From Bacteroidales bacterium (GTDB lineage Bacteria > Bacteroidota > Bacteroidia > Bacteroidales > WCHB1-69): a stretch of 64,000 bases of DNA. The stretch is from assembly GCA_017615795.1 (NCBI GenBank), contig JAFZZK010000036.1:54247-118246 (forward strand), in the 5' to 3' direction. Numbering within the stretch: the stretch's first letter is position 1; the number at the start of each line of letters is the position of its first letter. Below, piece by piece: positions 1 to 9,245 of this stretch. Both the position numbers and the translations under genes were made by a program. The notes beneath the pieces were generated by a model. The model searched no databases. It was given only the letters and a program-made list of their open reading frames with translations, and had not been told where the DNA came from.

Positions 1-894
<894 letters not shown>

Positions 895-916
895 AAAATT
901 TACGTTTTAAAGGCGG

Positions 917-924
917 CAAAGATA
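917..924 (-). promoter_or_regulatory. Bacteroidota -7 box for secA
   Basis: TATCTTTG on the minus strand, a perfect TAnnTTTG match, 23 bp upstream of the secA ATG. Confidence 0.55.
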
Positions 925-990
925 CAAAAATTGTGCCAACCATTTTAACTGCAAAGATAGTATGTGAACCTCTGATTATTTCTATAAGTT

Positions 991-1023
991 TTTGCATCCA
1001 ATTAATAGAAATTGCTATTTTTG
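991..1023 (+). promoter_or_regulatory. Bacteroidota -33/-7 promoter for the 1123 gene
   Basis: TTTG at 991-994 and TATTTTTG at 1016-1023 are separated by 21 bp, close to the spacing of the Bacteroidetes sigma-ABfr promoter. Transcription would begin near 1030, about 93 nt before the ATG at 1123. An upstream in-frame TTG at 1012 lies inside the promoter, which argues against it as the start. Confidence 0.5.
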
Positions 1024-1122
1024 CAGCATTGTTTGTCTGTTTTGATGTTTAACAGACCTCATATCCATAATAGGTCGCAAAGTGAAAGATTGAAGAATAG
1101 AAGTCTCCTTTTTATTTTCGGA

Positions 1123-2826
1123 ATGAAACATACACGTAATAATAACCGTTGGATTGCATTGGCATTGTTCATTGTACTTTACGGATGGATGCATAGTGCG
1201 CGAGCGCAGCAGTTCAAGGTGGTGGAAGATACCATACGGATCAATGCCGCCGATTATATCAGCCCGATTTCGGATTTTGAGATGAAATGGGCGGCCAAAT
1301 ACCACGGCTATTATTTTTGTATTTTCAAAGACACACAAATATATGATCATTGGATTTGGAAGAATCGGTTACTTGTCATAGCCGAAGATGGGAAAAACAT
1401 TGTTGAGGTAAGTTTACCCAAAGATTTTCAAGGAAACTATTATGGAGACCTTTTTGTTCGTCATGATACCCTTTACTTAAGCCCATATCACCTTCGAGAT
1501 GAACAAGGAGGCTATTATTTTGATATGGATGCTTGGCAATGGATACCCGTTGAAATGGTTTCCAATGTGATATATGATGACGACCAATACAGTGTCGCTG
1601 TTGTTGATATGGGCGAATGGGGGGCATACACTTGGTTTATTGATAAAACAGTCTCGCATATTGACGTTCTGCATAACACGCCACAAATAAGCACTGATAT
1701 ATGGGAAAACAGCTCCTCTGTTACTATAAAACCTGCTCATCCTGGAATTGAAGAGTTCCCTTCCCAATTCATTATGCCTGGAAAATTGTCACGTATCATC
1801 AAAAAAGACAATGTCTATTATTTTATTCGGGGCAGTAAAGTGGATACATTGATTTCTTTGGCGGGGAAAGTGCAATTGTGTGAGGAGGGTTATACCTACG
1901 AAGATGCATCCGATGACGAGAATGCTTTTCTGTCAATCATTTACCGTGCTGGAGGACTGAAGGTTGCACCCATATCCACCATTTTCCATTTCACTGGCAG
2001 AGAGGATACGGATAACTTTTGGGGCGAGAAAACTTACGACACGGTGTTTTCAGACGCATTTTTGACAAACGGGGATCTTTACTATTTGATGAATACGAAG
2101 AAGAAAACATACATAGCCCAACTTGAAGACGGGAAACTGCTTAATAAGTATGACTTTGGGCATCTATACCGTTTTTTTCGTTGGCACGATTGCTTCAGAG
2201 GTGAAAATCCCGCTCCGAACCAATGTTTCAAGCAATTTAGAGAGAATAAAAATTCGTATGGATTGCTGGAAATCAAGGATACGCTCATTCACATCTGTCA
2301 CATTATTCATAACCAAGATTCACTGCCTCATATCGGCACCGACAATATCGAGCCTTTGCTTCAATTCCTTTTGAAGAATCTCGATCATCTGACCCTTTCG
2401 CAGACAGACAGTGTGGAGAATGCATTGCAGGCTACTTGTCAAGGAGAGTTCAGGGAATTAGCCAATAATTATTTTCCAAAAAGCACTCAAACAAACAAAT
2501 ATGGGAAATTAAGTTATTATACTGTTGTTGATAGCAAGATAACTTTATCGGTAGATTATTGTGTGCATAAAAGTGATTCTGTGGTAAAAGGTGTCTTTTT
2601 TGAGTGGTTAGAAACCAATATTTACAACTCGAATACGCGCAGTTCTGGAAGAATGGACAATGTGGAGACAAAACATACAGAAGTTTGCAAGATTTTGACT
2701 CGCCTAACGGGCAAAGAGCCTGTCAAAAAAATTGAGAGAAGCACGTATTTACTGTGGGAATACCACAATATCACCATAAAATTATACGAAAACGGAAGAA
2801 TGGTAATGTATTTAAGCGAGGGATAG
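1123..2826 (+). CDS. Secreted protein of unknown function (567 aa)
   Basis: I do not recognise this family. The chosen start, MKHTRNNNRWIALALF, opens a signal peptide (basic start, hydrophobic core, AR-A-Q cleavage site near residue 29), so the product is exported. The mature part is rich in Trp, Tyr, Asp and short beta-like segments (for example KYHGYYFCIFKD and GYYFDMDAWQWIPVE). This could suit a beta-propeller or beta-sandwich, but that is inference. No lipobox, T9SS sorting domain or catalytic motif is evident. Base composition is clearly more AT-rich than the housekeeping genes. It converges on the DUF4143 ATPase gene at 2922. A longer reading from TTG at 1012 is unlikely because that codon sits in the promoter. 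Confidence 0.75.
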   Translation: MKHTRNNNRWIALALFIVLYGWMHSARAQQFKVVEDTIRINAADYISPISDFEMKWAAKYHGYYFCIFKDTQIYDHWIWKNRLLVIAEDGKNIVEVSLPKDFQGNYYGDLFVRHDTLYLSPYHLRDEQGGYYFDMDAWQWIPVEMVSNVIYDDDQYSVAVVDMGEWGAYTWFIDKTVSHIDVLHNTPQISTDIWENSSSVTIKPAHPGIEEFPSQFIMPGKLSRIIKKDNVYYFIRGSKVDTLISLAGKVQLCEEGYTYEDASDDENAFLSIIYRAGGLKVAPISTIFHFTGREDTDNFWGEKTYDTVFSDAFLTNGDLYYLMNTKKKTYIAQLEDGKLLNKYDFGHLYRFFRWHDCFRGENPAPNQCFKQFRENKNSYGLLEIKDTLIHICHIIHNQDSLPHIGTDNIEPLLQFLLKNLDHLTLSQTDSVENALQATCQGEFRELANNYFPKSTQTNKYGKLSYYTVVDSKITLSVDYCVHKSDSVVKGVFFEWLETNIYNSNTRSSGRMDNVETKHTEVCKILTRLTGKEPVKKIERSTYLLWEYHNITIKLYENGRMVMYLSEG

Positions 2827-2921
2827 CGGAGATACGCGGGATATGCGGAAATCAGCAACCGTGGGGAAAAGTCTCTGTAATTCTGCGCCTTGACTGAGAA
2901 ATCTGCGAATTATGCTTATGG

Positions 2922-4253
2922 TCATACAAACATCGTCATATATGCAGGCAACAGAATGGTTTGCTCGTCTTTCGCATAGTCTTTAGTGTAAATCATATAA
3001 CGCTGTGACACCCTGGATGAGTATTTTTTGCAAAACACATCTAACGAAGTATGTGTCCTATATCCTGATGATTTAACTTCAATGGGCACCAATTTGGTTC
3101 CTCTTGAAAGCAAAAAGTCGATTTCATAATTATGTTTCTCGTCTTTGGGGAATGTATGATAAAACAGTTGATTTCCCGCACTTGCCAACATTTGTGCAAT
3201 GGCGTTTTCGTATATATACCCCAAATTCGCTTCCAACTTATTGGTCAACAATTTATTATACAACACATTTTCTGTATAATCCTTGTCCCAAAAACATAGT
3301 GTGACAAATAAACCTGTGTCCGCCAGAAAAATTTTGTAACGAGACAAATCCTTATTTAATGACATACCCACATTAGGGTCGGTGCAATGATAGCAGAAAA
3401 GGGTTGTTTTGCTCTCCGACAAAGCCTGCATCAAATCAATCAAGGTATCTTCAGCGACCCCGCCCAATGTGTTAAATGCTACAAATCTACCAGCAGATCG
3501 ATATAGTTGTGCAGGAATGGACTTAAATAGTCTTCCAAGTTTGCCAGACTTATCTATCTTCAAGAAATCTTCTTCATACAGACGGATAATATCACGCTTA
3601 GTGGCATCCACTTCTCTGAGGTTGTTGGTTGTCAAATAGGTACTTACCGCTTGCGGCATACCGCCCACCAGCATATACAACCTGAAATCCTCCATCTTCT
3701 TTCGGTGAGCTATACCTAAAGGAATCTTTTGGTCGTAAGACATCCTCAACAATGGTATCGACGCCGTATCGCCCAATGCCCAACGAAACTCTTCAAAATC
3801 CAACGGAAACATAGAGACACGTTCTTCCTCACTGGGGATTGTAATGTCTTGTGTATTCTTGCGAATGCTGATGAGCGAGCCCGTCTCTATATAATCATAT
3901 CTGCCATCGGCAACCAAGTATTTTATGGCTTGACGTGCTCTTGGGCATTGCTGAACTTCATCAAACACGATCAATGATTTACGATCAAACAACCGGACAT
4001 TATAGGTGTTTTGTAAGATTATGAAAATCAAATCCAAATTTGTAAGATCATCAAACAAGGCAATAGTGTCCTTTGACGCTCTGTTGAAATCAACGAGGAT
4101 ATAGGATTTGTATTCTTTTTTGGCAAACTGTTCCACCAATGTGGATTTGCCCACACGCCGTGCGCCTTCCACTAAAATAGCAGTTTTCCCTTGTCGCTCG
4201 TTTTTCCATTGCAACAACCTATCATATAGTTTGCGTTTGAAAATAGTTTTCAT
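2922..4253 (-). CDS. AAA ATPase with DUF4143 (AAA_14 family)
   Basis: Predicted P-loop ATPase of the AAA_14/DUF4143 family, 443 aa, the usual length. Walker A (GARRVGKST) is at residues 30-38 and Walker B (SLIVFDEVQ) near 92-100. The sensor-like stretch YDYIETGSLISI follows near 120. The C-terminal half ends in a PD-(D/E)XK-like pattern (NYEIDFLLSRG then VPIEVKSS), typical of DUF4143. These proteins are common and often multicopy in Bacteroidota, with no settled physiological role; links to toxin-antitoxin-like or defence functions have been suggested but are unproven. The gene stands alone with its own -7 box (4277-4284). Its AT-rich composition, shared with the 1123 gene, hints at acquisition by transfer. 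Confidence 0.9.
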   Translation of the reverse strand: MKTIFKRKLYDRLLQWKNERQGKTAILVEGARRVGKSTLVEQFAKKEYKSYILVDFNRASKDTIALFDDLTNLDLIFIILQNTYNVRLFDRKSLIVFDEVQQCPRARQAIKYLVADGRYDYIETGSLISIRKNTQDITIPSEEERVSMFPLDFEEFRWALGDTASIPLLRMSYDQKIPLGIAHRKKMEDFRLYMLVGGMPQAVSTYLTTNNLREVDATKRDIIRLYEEDFLKIDKSGKLGRLFKSIPAQLYRSAGRFVAFNTLGGVAEDTLIDLMQALSESKTTLFCYHCTDPNVGMSLNKDLSRYKIFLADTGLFVTLCFWDKDYTENVLYNKLLTNKLEANLGYIYENAIAQMLASAGNQLFYHTFPKDEKHNYEIDFLLSRGTKLVPIEVKSSGYRTHTSLDVFCKKYSSRVSQRYMIYTKDYAKDEQTILLPAYMTMFV

Positions 4254-4276
4254 ACATACAAATTGAAAATAGGCTG

Positions 4277-4284
4277 CAAAGATA
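4277..4284 (-). promoter_or_regulatory. -7 box for the DUF4143 ATPase
   Basis: TATCTTTG on the minus strand, 24 bp upstream of the ATG at 4253. Confidence 0.5.
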
Positions 4285-4427
4285 CAAAAAATCCTAATCC
4301 CCCGAAATTTGTTTGTATGATTTATTTAAATCCCCGCAAATTTTAAACCTAAAAAATAATAGTTTCCCCATAATTTTCACAACACCTTGATACGGGTTTT
4401 CACCAACTTTTCTGCGAAATCAAATTG

Positions 4428-5435
4428 CTACAATGACGCCACAAAATCCCTCACATCCTCCTCTGTGGTGTCCCAGCTGGTCACAAGGCGCACTTCATTC
4501 TCCTTTTCATCCCAAATGTAGAAGAAATATTTCTCCAACAATTTATCAATAAGTGTTTTAGGTAATTTAAGAAGCAGAATGTTGGCATCGGTGCTTTGGG
4601 TGAAGGTGTCGTAGCCGGCATCCTTAATGCCCTGCCGCAGCAACTGTGCCATTGCGTTGGCGTGGGCGGCGTTCTCCCTCCAGATGCCATCTTCCAGATA
4701 GGGAATCAGCTGGCAGCCCACATAGCGCATCTTGGAGTAGAGCTGGGCCCGCTGCTTGCGGATGTACTTGAGATTCTCGGCCAGCTCGGGGCGGAACGCG
4801 ACCACCGCCTCGCACATCAGCAGACCGTTCTTTGTGCCGCCAAAACTGAGGATATCCACCCCGCAATCCACCGTCATCTCCTTGAAACTCTTGCCCAAGG
4901 TGACGGCAGCGTTGGCCAACCGCGCGCCATCCAGATGCAGGTACATATTGTACTGGTGCACATAGTCGGCGATGGCTTTGATCTCCTCGCAGGTATAGAC
5001 CGTGCCCAACTCGGTGCACTGGGAGATATAGACCGCCTTGGGCTGCGAGTGGTGCTCGAAACCCCAGTTGATGAGGCGTGGGGCAATCAGCTCGGGAGTA
5101 AGCTTGCCGTCGGGCGTCTCAATCTCGCGCAGCGCAGCACTGGTCATAAACTCGGGCGCGCCGCACTCGTCCACGGCAATGTGCGCGGTCTTGGCACACA
5201 GGATAGAGTGGAACGACTGCACGCACGCGCTCAGCGCCACGATGTTGGCACCCGTGCCATTGAACACGAAATAGGGCTCGGCGCTCTCCCCGAAGTGCTG
5301 CTTTATCAACTGCTTGGCGCACGCCGTGTAGGTGTCGTCACCATAGGCAATCTGATGGTCGGCATTGGCCGCCTCAATAGCCTTCAATATGGCGGGATGT
5401 ATGCCCGAATGGTTGTCGCTTCCGAAACTGCGCAT
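4428..5435 (-). CDS. ltaE: Low-specificity threonine aldolase (PLP-dependent)
   Basis: Fold-type I PLP enzyme of the beta-eliminating lyase/threonine aldolase family, expected to split L-threonine or L-allo-threonine into glycine and acetaldehyde. At 335 aa it has the family length. It opens FGSDNHSGIHPAILKAI, and the YGDDTYT segment near residues 31-37 is typical. The Asp that contacts the PLP pyridine nitrogen lies in HLDGARL (D169), and the Schiff-base Lys in SFGGTKNGLL is K202. It is the last gene of a tight operon: the MFS gene ends 3 bp upstream. The neighbouring sugar-type transporter does not point to an amino-acid pathway, so substrate choice within the family is inferred. The long plus-strand reading across 4596-6143 is a shadow of this gene and the next. 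Confidence 0.9.
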   Translation of the reverse strand: MRSFGSDNHSGIHPAILKAIEAANADHQIAYGDDTYTACAKQLIKQHFGESAEPYFVFNGTGANIVALSACVQSFHSILCAKTAHIAVDECGAPEFMTSAALREIETPDGKLTPELIAPRLINWGFEHHSQPKAVYISQCTELGTVYTCEEIKAIADYVHQYNMYLHLDGARLANAAVTLGKSFKEMTVDCGVDILSFGGTKNGLLMCEAVVAFRPELAENLKYIRKQRAQLYSKMRYVGCQLIPYLEDGIWRENAAHANAMAQLLRQGIKDAGYDTFTQSTDANILLLKLPKTLIDKLLEKYFFYIWDEKENEVRLVTSWDTTEEDVRDFVASL

Positions 5436-5438
5436 AGC

Positions 5439-6701
5439 TTAGTCCTCTTTTTTCTTGGTGATTTTGCAACCCACGGTGGCAAAGAAGAGAATATATGCGT
5501 AGCTGACGAAGAGCAGCGCATACGCCACGTGCCGGTCGGCCACATCGGCAATCTTGCCATAAAGCAGAGGCATCACAGCACCGCCGGCAATGGCCATAAT
5601 CAGCAGCGCAGAACCAAACTCGGTGTGCTCGCCCAAATCGTGGATGGAGAGCGGCCAGATGGCGGGCCACATAATGGCATGCGCGAAACTCAGGCAGATG
5701 ATGGCCGCGATGGAATAGATGCCTGTGGTGCAAAGGGCCACGATGACCAACAACACCGACAGACAGAGTTGTATGATGAGCGCGTTGCGCTGCGAAATGA
5801 ACTTCGGCACAAAGATGATACCGCAAAAATAACCCACCAGCAAGGCAATCAGCGCATATACGCCAAAGTAGTGCGACACATCCGTAGGGATGTTGTAGTA
5901 ATTGCCGTAGGGAATCAGCGTGTCGATGGCGATAACCTCAGCACCGACATAGAAGAAAATGGCGAGGATGCCGAGCCAGAGATAGGGATAGTCGAAGATG
6001 CTGCTCTTCTTCTCCCCCTTTTGGCTCTCTTCGAGATGAATTTCGGGAAGTCGTGCCATTTTCACAAATATCACCAGCGCAATCAACACGGCGGTCATAA
6101 TGAGGTAAGGCAGAATGACGCCGTTGGAGAGTTGCTGGAGTAGGGCCTCCTTCTCCGGACCGTCCGGGGTGACGCCGATTTGCTCAAACAAGTGCTCTTT
6201 TCCGGAGAACAGCGCTCTGTAAAGTAACAAAATGCCTATCATACCAGCAAGTTTGTTGCAAACCCCCATTATGCTCATACGGCGGGCAGCCGACTCCACG
6301 GGACCCAGTACGGTCACGTATGGATTGCTGGCCGTCTGCAACAACGAGAGTCCGCTGCCTTGCAAAAACAGGCCCAGCAGGAACAGGGAATAGCTGCGCG
6401 TCATCGCACCAGGCACGAACATCACACAACCGATGGCCATGATGATCAGGCCCAACGCCATCCCGTTGCCATACCCGGTCTTCTTCAATACGTAGGAAGA
6501 GGGTATCGACATCACAAAATAGGCGATGTAGAAGGCAAAGGTCACCAAATAGCCCTGCACCTGCGTGGTAAGCTCGCAGGCGGCAGTCATATAAGGAATC
6601 AGTATGTTGTTTATCCAAGTAACGAAGCCGAACACGAAGAACAGGGCTCCGATGATGAACATGCTGTAGGCAGTCTTTTTATTGGTGTTTTCCATATTCA
6701 A
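5439..6701 (-). CDS. Sugar MFS transporter (FucP/GluP-like)
   Basis: Inner-membrane major facilitator of the fucose/glucose-galactose symporter type, 420 aa with about 12 hydrophobic segments. Typical family stretches are FFVFGFVTWINNILIPYM near the N-terminus, VQGYLVTFAFYIAYFVMSIPS in the second and third helices, and TASNPYVTVLGP near residue 125. The substrate cannot be read from the sequence; hexoses or fucose are the usual substrates of relatives. It sits between a SHOCT-domain protein (5 bp upstream) and threonine aldolase (3 bp downstream) and is probably co-transcribed with both. Confidence 0.9.
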   Translation of the reverse strand: MNMENTNKKTAYSMFIIGALFFVFGFVTWINNILIPYMTAACELTTQVQGYLVTFAFYIAYFVMSIPSSYVLKKTGYGNGMALGLIIMAIGCVMFVPGAMTRSYSLFLLGLFLQGSGLSLLQTASNPYVTVLGPVESAARRMSIMGVCNKLAGMIGILLLYRALFSGKEHLFEQIGVTPDGPEKEALLQQLSNGVILPYLIMTAVLIALVIFVKMARLPEIHLEESQKGEKKSSIFDYPYLWLGILAIFFYVGAEVIAIDTLIPYGNYYNIPTDVSHYFGVYALIALLVGYFCGIIFVPKFISQRNALIIQLCLSVLLVIVALCTTGIYSIAAIICLSFAHAIMWPAIWPLSIHDLGEHTEFGSALLIMAIAGGAVMPLLYGKIADVADRHVAYALLFVSYAYILFFATVGCKITKKKED

Positions 6702-6706
6702 GGGAA

Positions 6707-7333
6707 TTATTTGATCAGTTTCATCAGTTCTGCCTTTTTGGCATCATATTCTTCCTGGGTGATAATCTGGAGGTCTAATTTCTCCTTCCATCTCTTCAAT
6801 TCCTCAAGCGCAGCCTCGGAGGCGGCATCCGAAGGGTCAACCTTGGTGATGATTTCCTTGATGGCGAGAGCCTCCTCGAAGTTGGTGCAGGCCAAGCCGC
6901 CACGGTTGAGCACGAGATAAATCTTGCAGCCGCTGCTTTTACGGTTGTACGGGTCCACGGGCACGCACTGTATTCTCTTGATGGTGGCTACGCCGCCGGC
7001 GCGGTTTTCCACTCGCTCGTAAACCTCCCTGTTGGCCGCACTGGTGGATGCATTGCTGTTCTCGTCCTCCGTCAACGAACCAAGCACGCTGCCCGTCACA
7101 TCCTTGAAGTAAACATAGTACTTGCCATTGGTGGGATAACCGTAGGTGATGGTGGAGCCCTTGGTGTAGGTCACCCCGTTGGAGGCCACGTACACGGAAA
7201 TGTCGTCACCTCCCGTCCGCCCTGTTAGCTCTTTGGCCGATTTTTGGGCAACAAGATCCTGATAGGTCACCGTTTGGGCAAACAGCCCGACAGTTATGAT
7301 AATCAGCAAGAAAAGAGAGAATAGTTTTTTCAT
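6707..7333 (-). CDS. Exported SHOCT-domain protein
   Basis: A 208-aa protein with an N-terminal signal peptide (MKKLFSLFLLIIITVGLFAQ, cleavage near residue 19). The C-terminal 30 or so residues (ELKRWKEKLDLQIITQEEYDAKKAELMKLI) match the SHOCT motif: a short amphipathic helix, then a D/I-T-x-EEYD-KK turn and a second helix, often linked to oligomerisation. The middle part (about 30-150) has no family I can name. It is the first gene of the operon with the MFS transporter and threonine aldolase. No function is assigned. Confidence 0.8.
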   Translation of the reverse strand: MKKLFSLFLLIIITVGLFAQTVTYQDLVAQKSAKELTGRTGGDDISVYVASNGVTYTKGSTITYGYPTNGKYYVYFKDVTGSVLGSLTEDENSNASTSAANREVYERVENRAGGVATIKRIQCVPVDPYNRKSSGCKIYLVLNRGGLACTNFEEALAIKEIITKVDPSDAASEAALEELKRWKEKLDLQIITQEEYDAKKAELMKLIK

Positions 7334-7410
7334 TATTTTAGGTTTTGATACTTAATTTTCGCAAACAAAAAAATCCCTTTGAACGATATTGCTGGGCAAG
7401 GGTTCTTTCT

Positions 7411-7472
7411 GTTTCGGGTTTCAAGTTTCATGTTTCATGTGTGTTTTAAACCTGAAACTTGAAACCTGAAAC
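7411..7472. repeat. 20-bp inverted repeat next to rpe
   Basis: Arms 7411-7430 and 7453-7472 are reverse complements with a single mismatch, around a 22-nt spacer. The sequence is built from GTTTCAAGTTTC-like units. It starts directly after the rpe stop (7474, minus strand) and could form a 3'-end hairpin, though no T-run follows it on the minus strand. Confidence 0.6.
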
Positions 7473-7473
7473 T

Positions 7474-8124
7474 TTAAACTTGTTTAAGACTCTGAATAGC
7501 AGCTTCCGGATCTTCACTCTTGAAAACGGCGTTACCAGCCACTACGGCATCGGCACCAGCCTTGACGATGGCAGCGATGTTGTCGCGGCACACGCCGCCG
7601 TCCACCTCGATGAGAGCCTCCGACTTGTTGCGCTTGATCATATCGCGCAGTTCGCTAATCTTGTGCAGGGACCGCTGGATGAACTTCTGACCCCCGAAAC
7701 CAGGGTTCACGGACATGATGAGCACGAGGTTCACGTCGTTGATGATGTCCTCCAGTCCGGCCACGGGCGTGTGCGGATTGATAGCCACACCCGCAAGCAT
7801 GTCCTCCTCCTTGATCTGGCTGATGGTGCGGTGCAAATGGGTGCACGCTTCCCAATGAACTGTAAGCAAATCGGCACCCATTTCCTTGAAGGTGTGGATG
7901 TAACGCTCCGGCTGCACAATCATCAAGTGTACATCTAACGGCTTTTCGGAGAGCTGGCGAACTCTTTTGATGACAGGCATTCCAAAGGAAATATTGGGCA
8001 CGAAGACGCCATCCATGATGTCAAGATGAATCCAGTCGGCTTGCGACCGGTTCAACATCTGCACATCTCTTTCCAAATTGCCAAAATCGGCAGACAGCAA
8101 AGACGGAGCAATAATTGGTTTCAT
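7474..8124 (-). CDS. rpe: Ribulose-phosphate 3-epimerase
   Basis: Interconverts D-ribulose 5-phosphate and D-xylulose 5-phosphate in the pentose phosphate pathway. The protein is 216 aa from the ATG at 8124 (MKPIIAPSLLSADFGNLERD), which fits the family; a 9-residue upstream extension is not conserved. Visible TIM-barrel motifs are APSLLSADF, the metal-ligand HLDIMDGVFVPN (His/Asp near 33-36), MIVQPERY, NPGFGGQKF near 140 and EVDGGV near 170. The -7 box TACTTTTG lies at 8149-8156. The gene appears to be transcribed alone. Confidence 0.96.
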   Translation of the reverse strand: MKPIIAPSLLSADFGNLERDVQMLNRSQADWIHLDIMDGVFVPNISFGMPVIKRVRQLSEKPLDVHLMIVQPERYIHTFKEMGADLLTVHWEACTHLHRTISQIKEEDMLAGVAINPHTPVAGLEDIINDVNLVLIMSVNPGFGGQKFIQRSLHKISELRDMIKRNKSEALIEVDGGVCRDNIAAIVKAGADAVVAGNAVFKSEDPEAAIQSLKQV

Positions 8125-8148
8125 ACTATAATTATTATAAAGGGACGG

Positions 8149-8156
8149 CAAAAGTA
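8149..8156 (-). promoter_or_regulatory. -7 box for rpe
   Basis: TACTTTTG on the minus strand, 25 bp upstream of the chosen ATG at 8124. It overlaps the 5' end of the longer reading and so supports the shorter start. Confidence 0.5.
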
Positions 8157-8214
8157 CAAAAAAATCTCATGTGGGCTCAACGCAAACGGCATCCCTCTTG
8201 ACTAATGTTGACCC

Positions 8215-9240
8215 TTATCGTTTCACCAATTGCCCGCAGGCGGCAGCGATATCCTGCCCCTTGCTTTGGCGCACGTTGACCACCATATTGTGGTCCTTGA
8301 GGTATTGGATAAACTCTTCACGCTGGTTGGGGTAAGAGCGGTGATAGATGCCGTCCTCGGTCTCGTTATACTCTATGATATTGATTTTCACAGGGAAAGG
8401 CCGGCAATAGCGCGCTAATTTCTCGGCGGCCTGCAATGAGTCGTTAACCTTGCTGAGCAACACATACTCAAATGTGATGCGCTGTCCCGTCTTTTGGTGA
8501 TAATAGAGCAGGGCGGCCTGCAGGTCGTGGAGTGTGTTGTGTTCCGTGACGGGCATGAGTATCTCCCTGACAGCGGGGTCTGCACTATGTAGCGAAATAG
8601 CCAACCCACAGGGAAAATTCCTGTCAGCCAAAGCCTTGATACCCTTGATGACACCTGCTGTGGAGAGCGTGATGCGCGTGGGTGACAAGCCGAAACCTTT
8701 GGGGTCTGTCAGCTTGTCAATGGCCGTCATCACATTGGCGAAATTGAGCAACGGCTCGCCCATACCCATGAAAACGATATTGGTGATGTTGTTGCCGTAC
8801 AGCTCTTTCGCACGGACGTTCATCAGCACGTATTCATCCACGATTTCAGCATAATGCAAATTACGGGTGAACCCCATTGTGCCCGTGGCGCAGAAAGCAC
8901 AATGCAAGGGACAGCCCACCTGTGAGGAGACGCACGCCGTGACGCGGTCACCGGCTGGGATGAGCACCCCTTCGATCAAGAGTCCGTCATGAAGCTTGAG
9001 GGCGAACTTAGCCGTCTTGTCGCGGCTTTGCACCTCCTGCTCAATCACGGTGCGGGCAAAAGCAAAATGCTCTGCTAACTTCGACCGCAATGCCAACGAA
9101 AGGTCCGTCATCTCCTCAAAGGAGCCGACGCCCCGCTGCCAAAGCCACGTCCAGATTTGCTTGGCTCTGAACTTCTTTTCTTGGATAGAGAACAAAAATT
9201 GTTCCAATTCTTCGTATGTAAGGGTACGGATATCTGTCAT
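8215..9240 (-). CDS. rlmN: Dual-specificity rRNA/tRNA adenine-C2 methyltransferase RlmN
   Basis: Radical-SAM methyltransferase that methylates C2 of A2503 in 23S rRNA and A37 in some tRNAs. The protein is 341 aa. The 4Fe-4S cluster motif is C110-x3-C114-x2-C117 (VGCPLHCAFCATG). Further family marks are NIVFMGMGEPLLN near residue 155, LSTAGV near 195 and ISLHSADP near 217. The catalytic C-terminal Cys is present in SKGQDIAAACGQL. It follows the kinase-RapZ fusion gene by 5 bp and is probably co-transcribed with it. Confidence 0.97.
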   Translation of the reverse strand: MTDIRTLTYEELEQFLFSIQEKKFRAKQIWTWLWQRGVGSFEEMTDLSLALRSKLAEHFAFARTVIEQEVQSRDKTAKFALKLHDGLLIEGVLIPAGDRVTACVSSQVGCPLHCAFCATGTMGFTRNLHYAEIVDEYVLMNVRAKELYGNNITNIVFMGMGEPLLNFANVMTAIDKLTDPKGFGLSPTRITLSTAGVIKGIKALADRNFPCGLAISLHSADPAVREILMPVTEHNTLHDLQAALLYYHQKTGQRITFEYVLLSKVNDSLQAAEKLARYCRPFPVKINIIEYNETEDGIYHRSYPNQREEFIQYLKDHNMVVNVRQSKGQDIAAACGQLVKR

Positions 9241-9245
9241 AGTCG

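Noticed and set aside
4596-6143. Long plus-strand open frame (515 aa)
   Set aside because: Antisense shadow of the threonine aldolase and MFS genes, with no recognisable features.
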